This document shows, in pieces, positions 6,621 through 7,061 of a stretch of DNA of 7,061 nucleotides. How positions within the stretch are numbered: the first letter of the stretch is position 1; every line of letters starts with the position of its first letter. The translations under genes were made by a program, and so were the position numbers. Source of the DNA: Acidobacteriota bacterium (GTDB taxonomy: Bacteria > Acidobacteriota > Terriglobia > UBA7540); NCBI GenBank assembly GCA_021789565.1, contig JAJYJL010000418.1, positions 1 to 7,061 of the forward strand, given 5' to 3'. The notes beneath the pieces are model-generated. The model was not told the origin of the DNA and made no database searches. It saw nothing but the letters and a program-made list of their open reading frames with translations.

Positions 6621-7061
6621 TTACGGATTCTTGTGTGCGCCAGGTTGTGCCGGCTTGGAGCTCTGGGGCGCTGTATCACGCATGAAGACTGCCGTGTAAT
6701 ATTCAAAAAAAGACTTCAGGGGCGGCGCCAGTTGTACCGTCTCAGTGAAGCCGTCGACGTCGCCTCTCTGGACGATCCGGCGTGATAGCCACCCCGGCAA
6801 AGGCTGAATTCCCCCGTCGGGACTAAAGTCGATCTCCGATCCGGAGACAGTGACCCGGTATCGGCTGATAAAACCTGTGGAGGAATAAACCTCGAGCAGG
6901 AATGAGTCCCCTGAGGGTGCGGGGGACAATATACCGAAAGAAGATTCGTTGTTGGCCGGGAATTCCCCGCTTGCGGCGAGTGAAATTTTTTCCCTGAAGA
7001 TCATTACTCGCCGGTCAAGGTCATAAGCAACAGAGAGGTGAATTACGCCCTCGGGACTGTG
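6621..7061 (-). CDS. Unidentified protein, 5' end cut by window edge
   Basis: I do not recognise this gene. The frame stays open from the TAA at 6621-6623 to the right edge, giving 146 visible residues. An internal Met codon at 7004 has no Shine-Dalgarno, so the true start probably lies outside the window. Seen: alternating hydrophobic and polar residues suggesting beta-strands (for example HLSVAYDL near the visible start, then FLLEVYSS and YRVTVSG), a motif SRRIVQRGDVDGF in the second half, and a Pro/Ala/Gln/Ser/Lys-rich hydrophilic C-terminus. No membrane segment is visible in this part. It shares strand with the AsmA-like gene 93 bp downstream and could belong to the same transcription unit, with an inverted repeat in between. 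A periplasmic or envelope role would suit the neighbour but is speculation. Confidence 0.7.
   Translation of the reverse strand, partial: HSPEGVIHLSVAYDLDRRVMIFREKISLAASGEFPANNESSFGILSPAPSGDSFLLEVYSSTGFISRYRVTVSGSEIDFSPDGGIQPLPGWLSRRIVQRGDVDGFTETVQLAPPLKSFFEYYTAVFMRDTAPQSSKPAQPGAHKNP

Overview
The window is about 7 kb of moderately GC-rich bacterial DNA carrying six protein genes and no recognisable RNA gene, mobile element, CRISPR array or phage feature. The most likely source is a member of the Acidobacteriota. That is an inference from gene style: a zinc-ribbon/membrane/TPR protein with a conserved tail, a Gfo/Idh/MocA-type oxidoreductase with a secretion signal, an AsmA-like protein, and a ClC protein with a GPEDPS filter motif. 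No marker gene is present to confirm it.

Left block (1-2532, minus strand): a zinc-ribbon, single-pass membrane, TPR-repeat protein is followed by a ClC-type chloride channel or chloride/proton antiporter. The ClC gene runs off the left edge. Its GTG start overlaps the TGA stop of the TPR gene, so the two form a translationally coupled pair. The gap 2533-2951 separates this pair from a divergent gene. It holds two good ribosome-binding sites and a perfect 8-bp inverted repeat next to an AT-rich patch, and is the probable divergent control region.

Middle block (2952-4822): a plus-strand Gfo/Idh/MocA-family oxidoreductase with an apparent Sec signal peptide converges on a minus-strand TauE/SafE-type permease. 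Their 3' ends overlap by 10 bp.

Right block (4971-7061, minus strand): an AsmA-family membrane-anchored protein lies downstream of an unidentified gene that enters through the right edge. They are 93 bp apart, with a perfect 8-bp inverted repeat between them.

Nothing here proves a new system. Most of the content is envelope and transport biology in ordinary chromosomal arrangement. The most interesting points are the coupling of an uncharacterised zinc-ribbon/TPR membrane protein to a variant ClC transporter, and the exported oxidoreductase with an altered nucleotide-binding loop.
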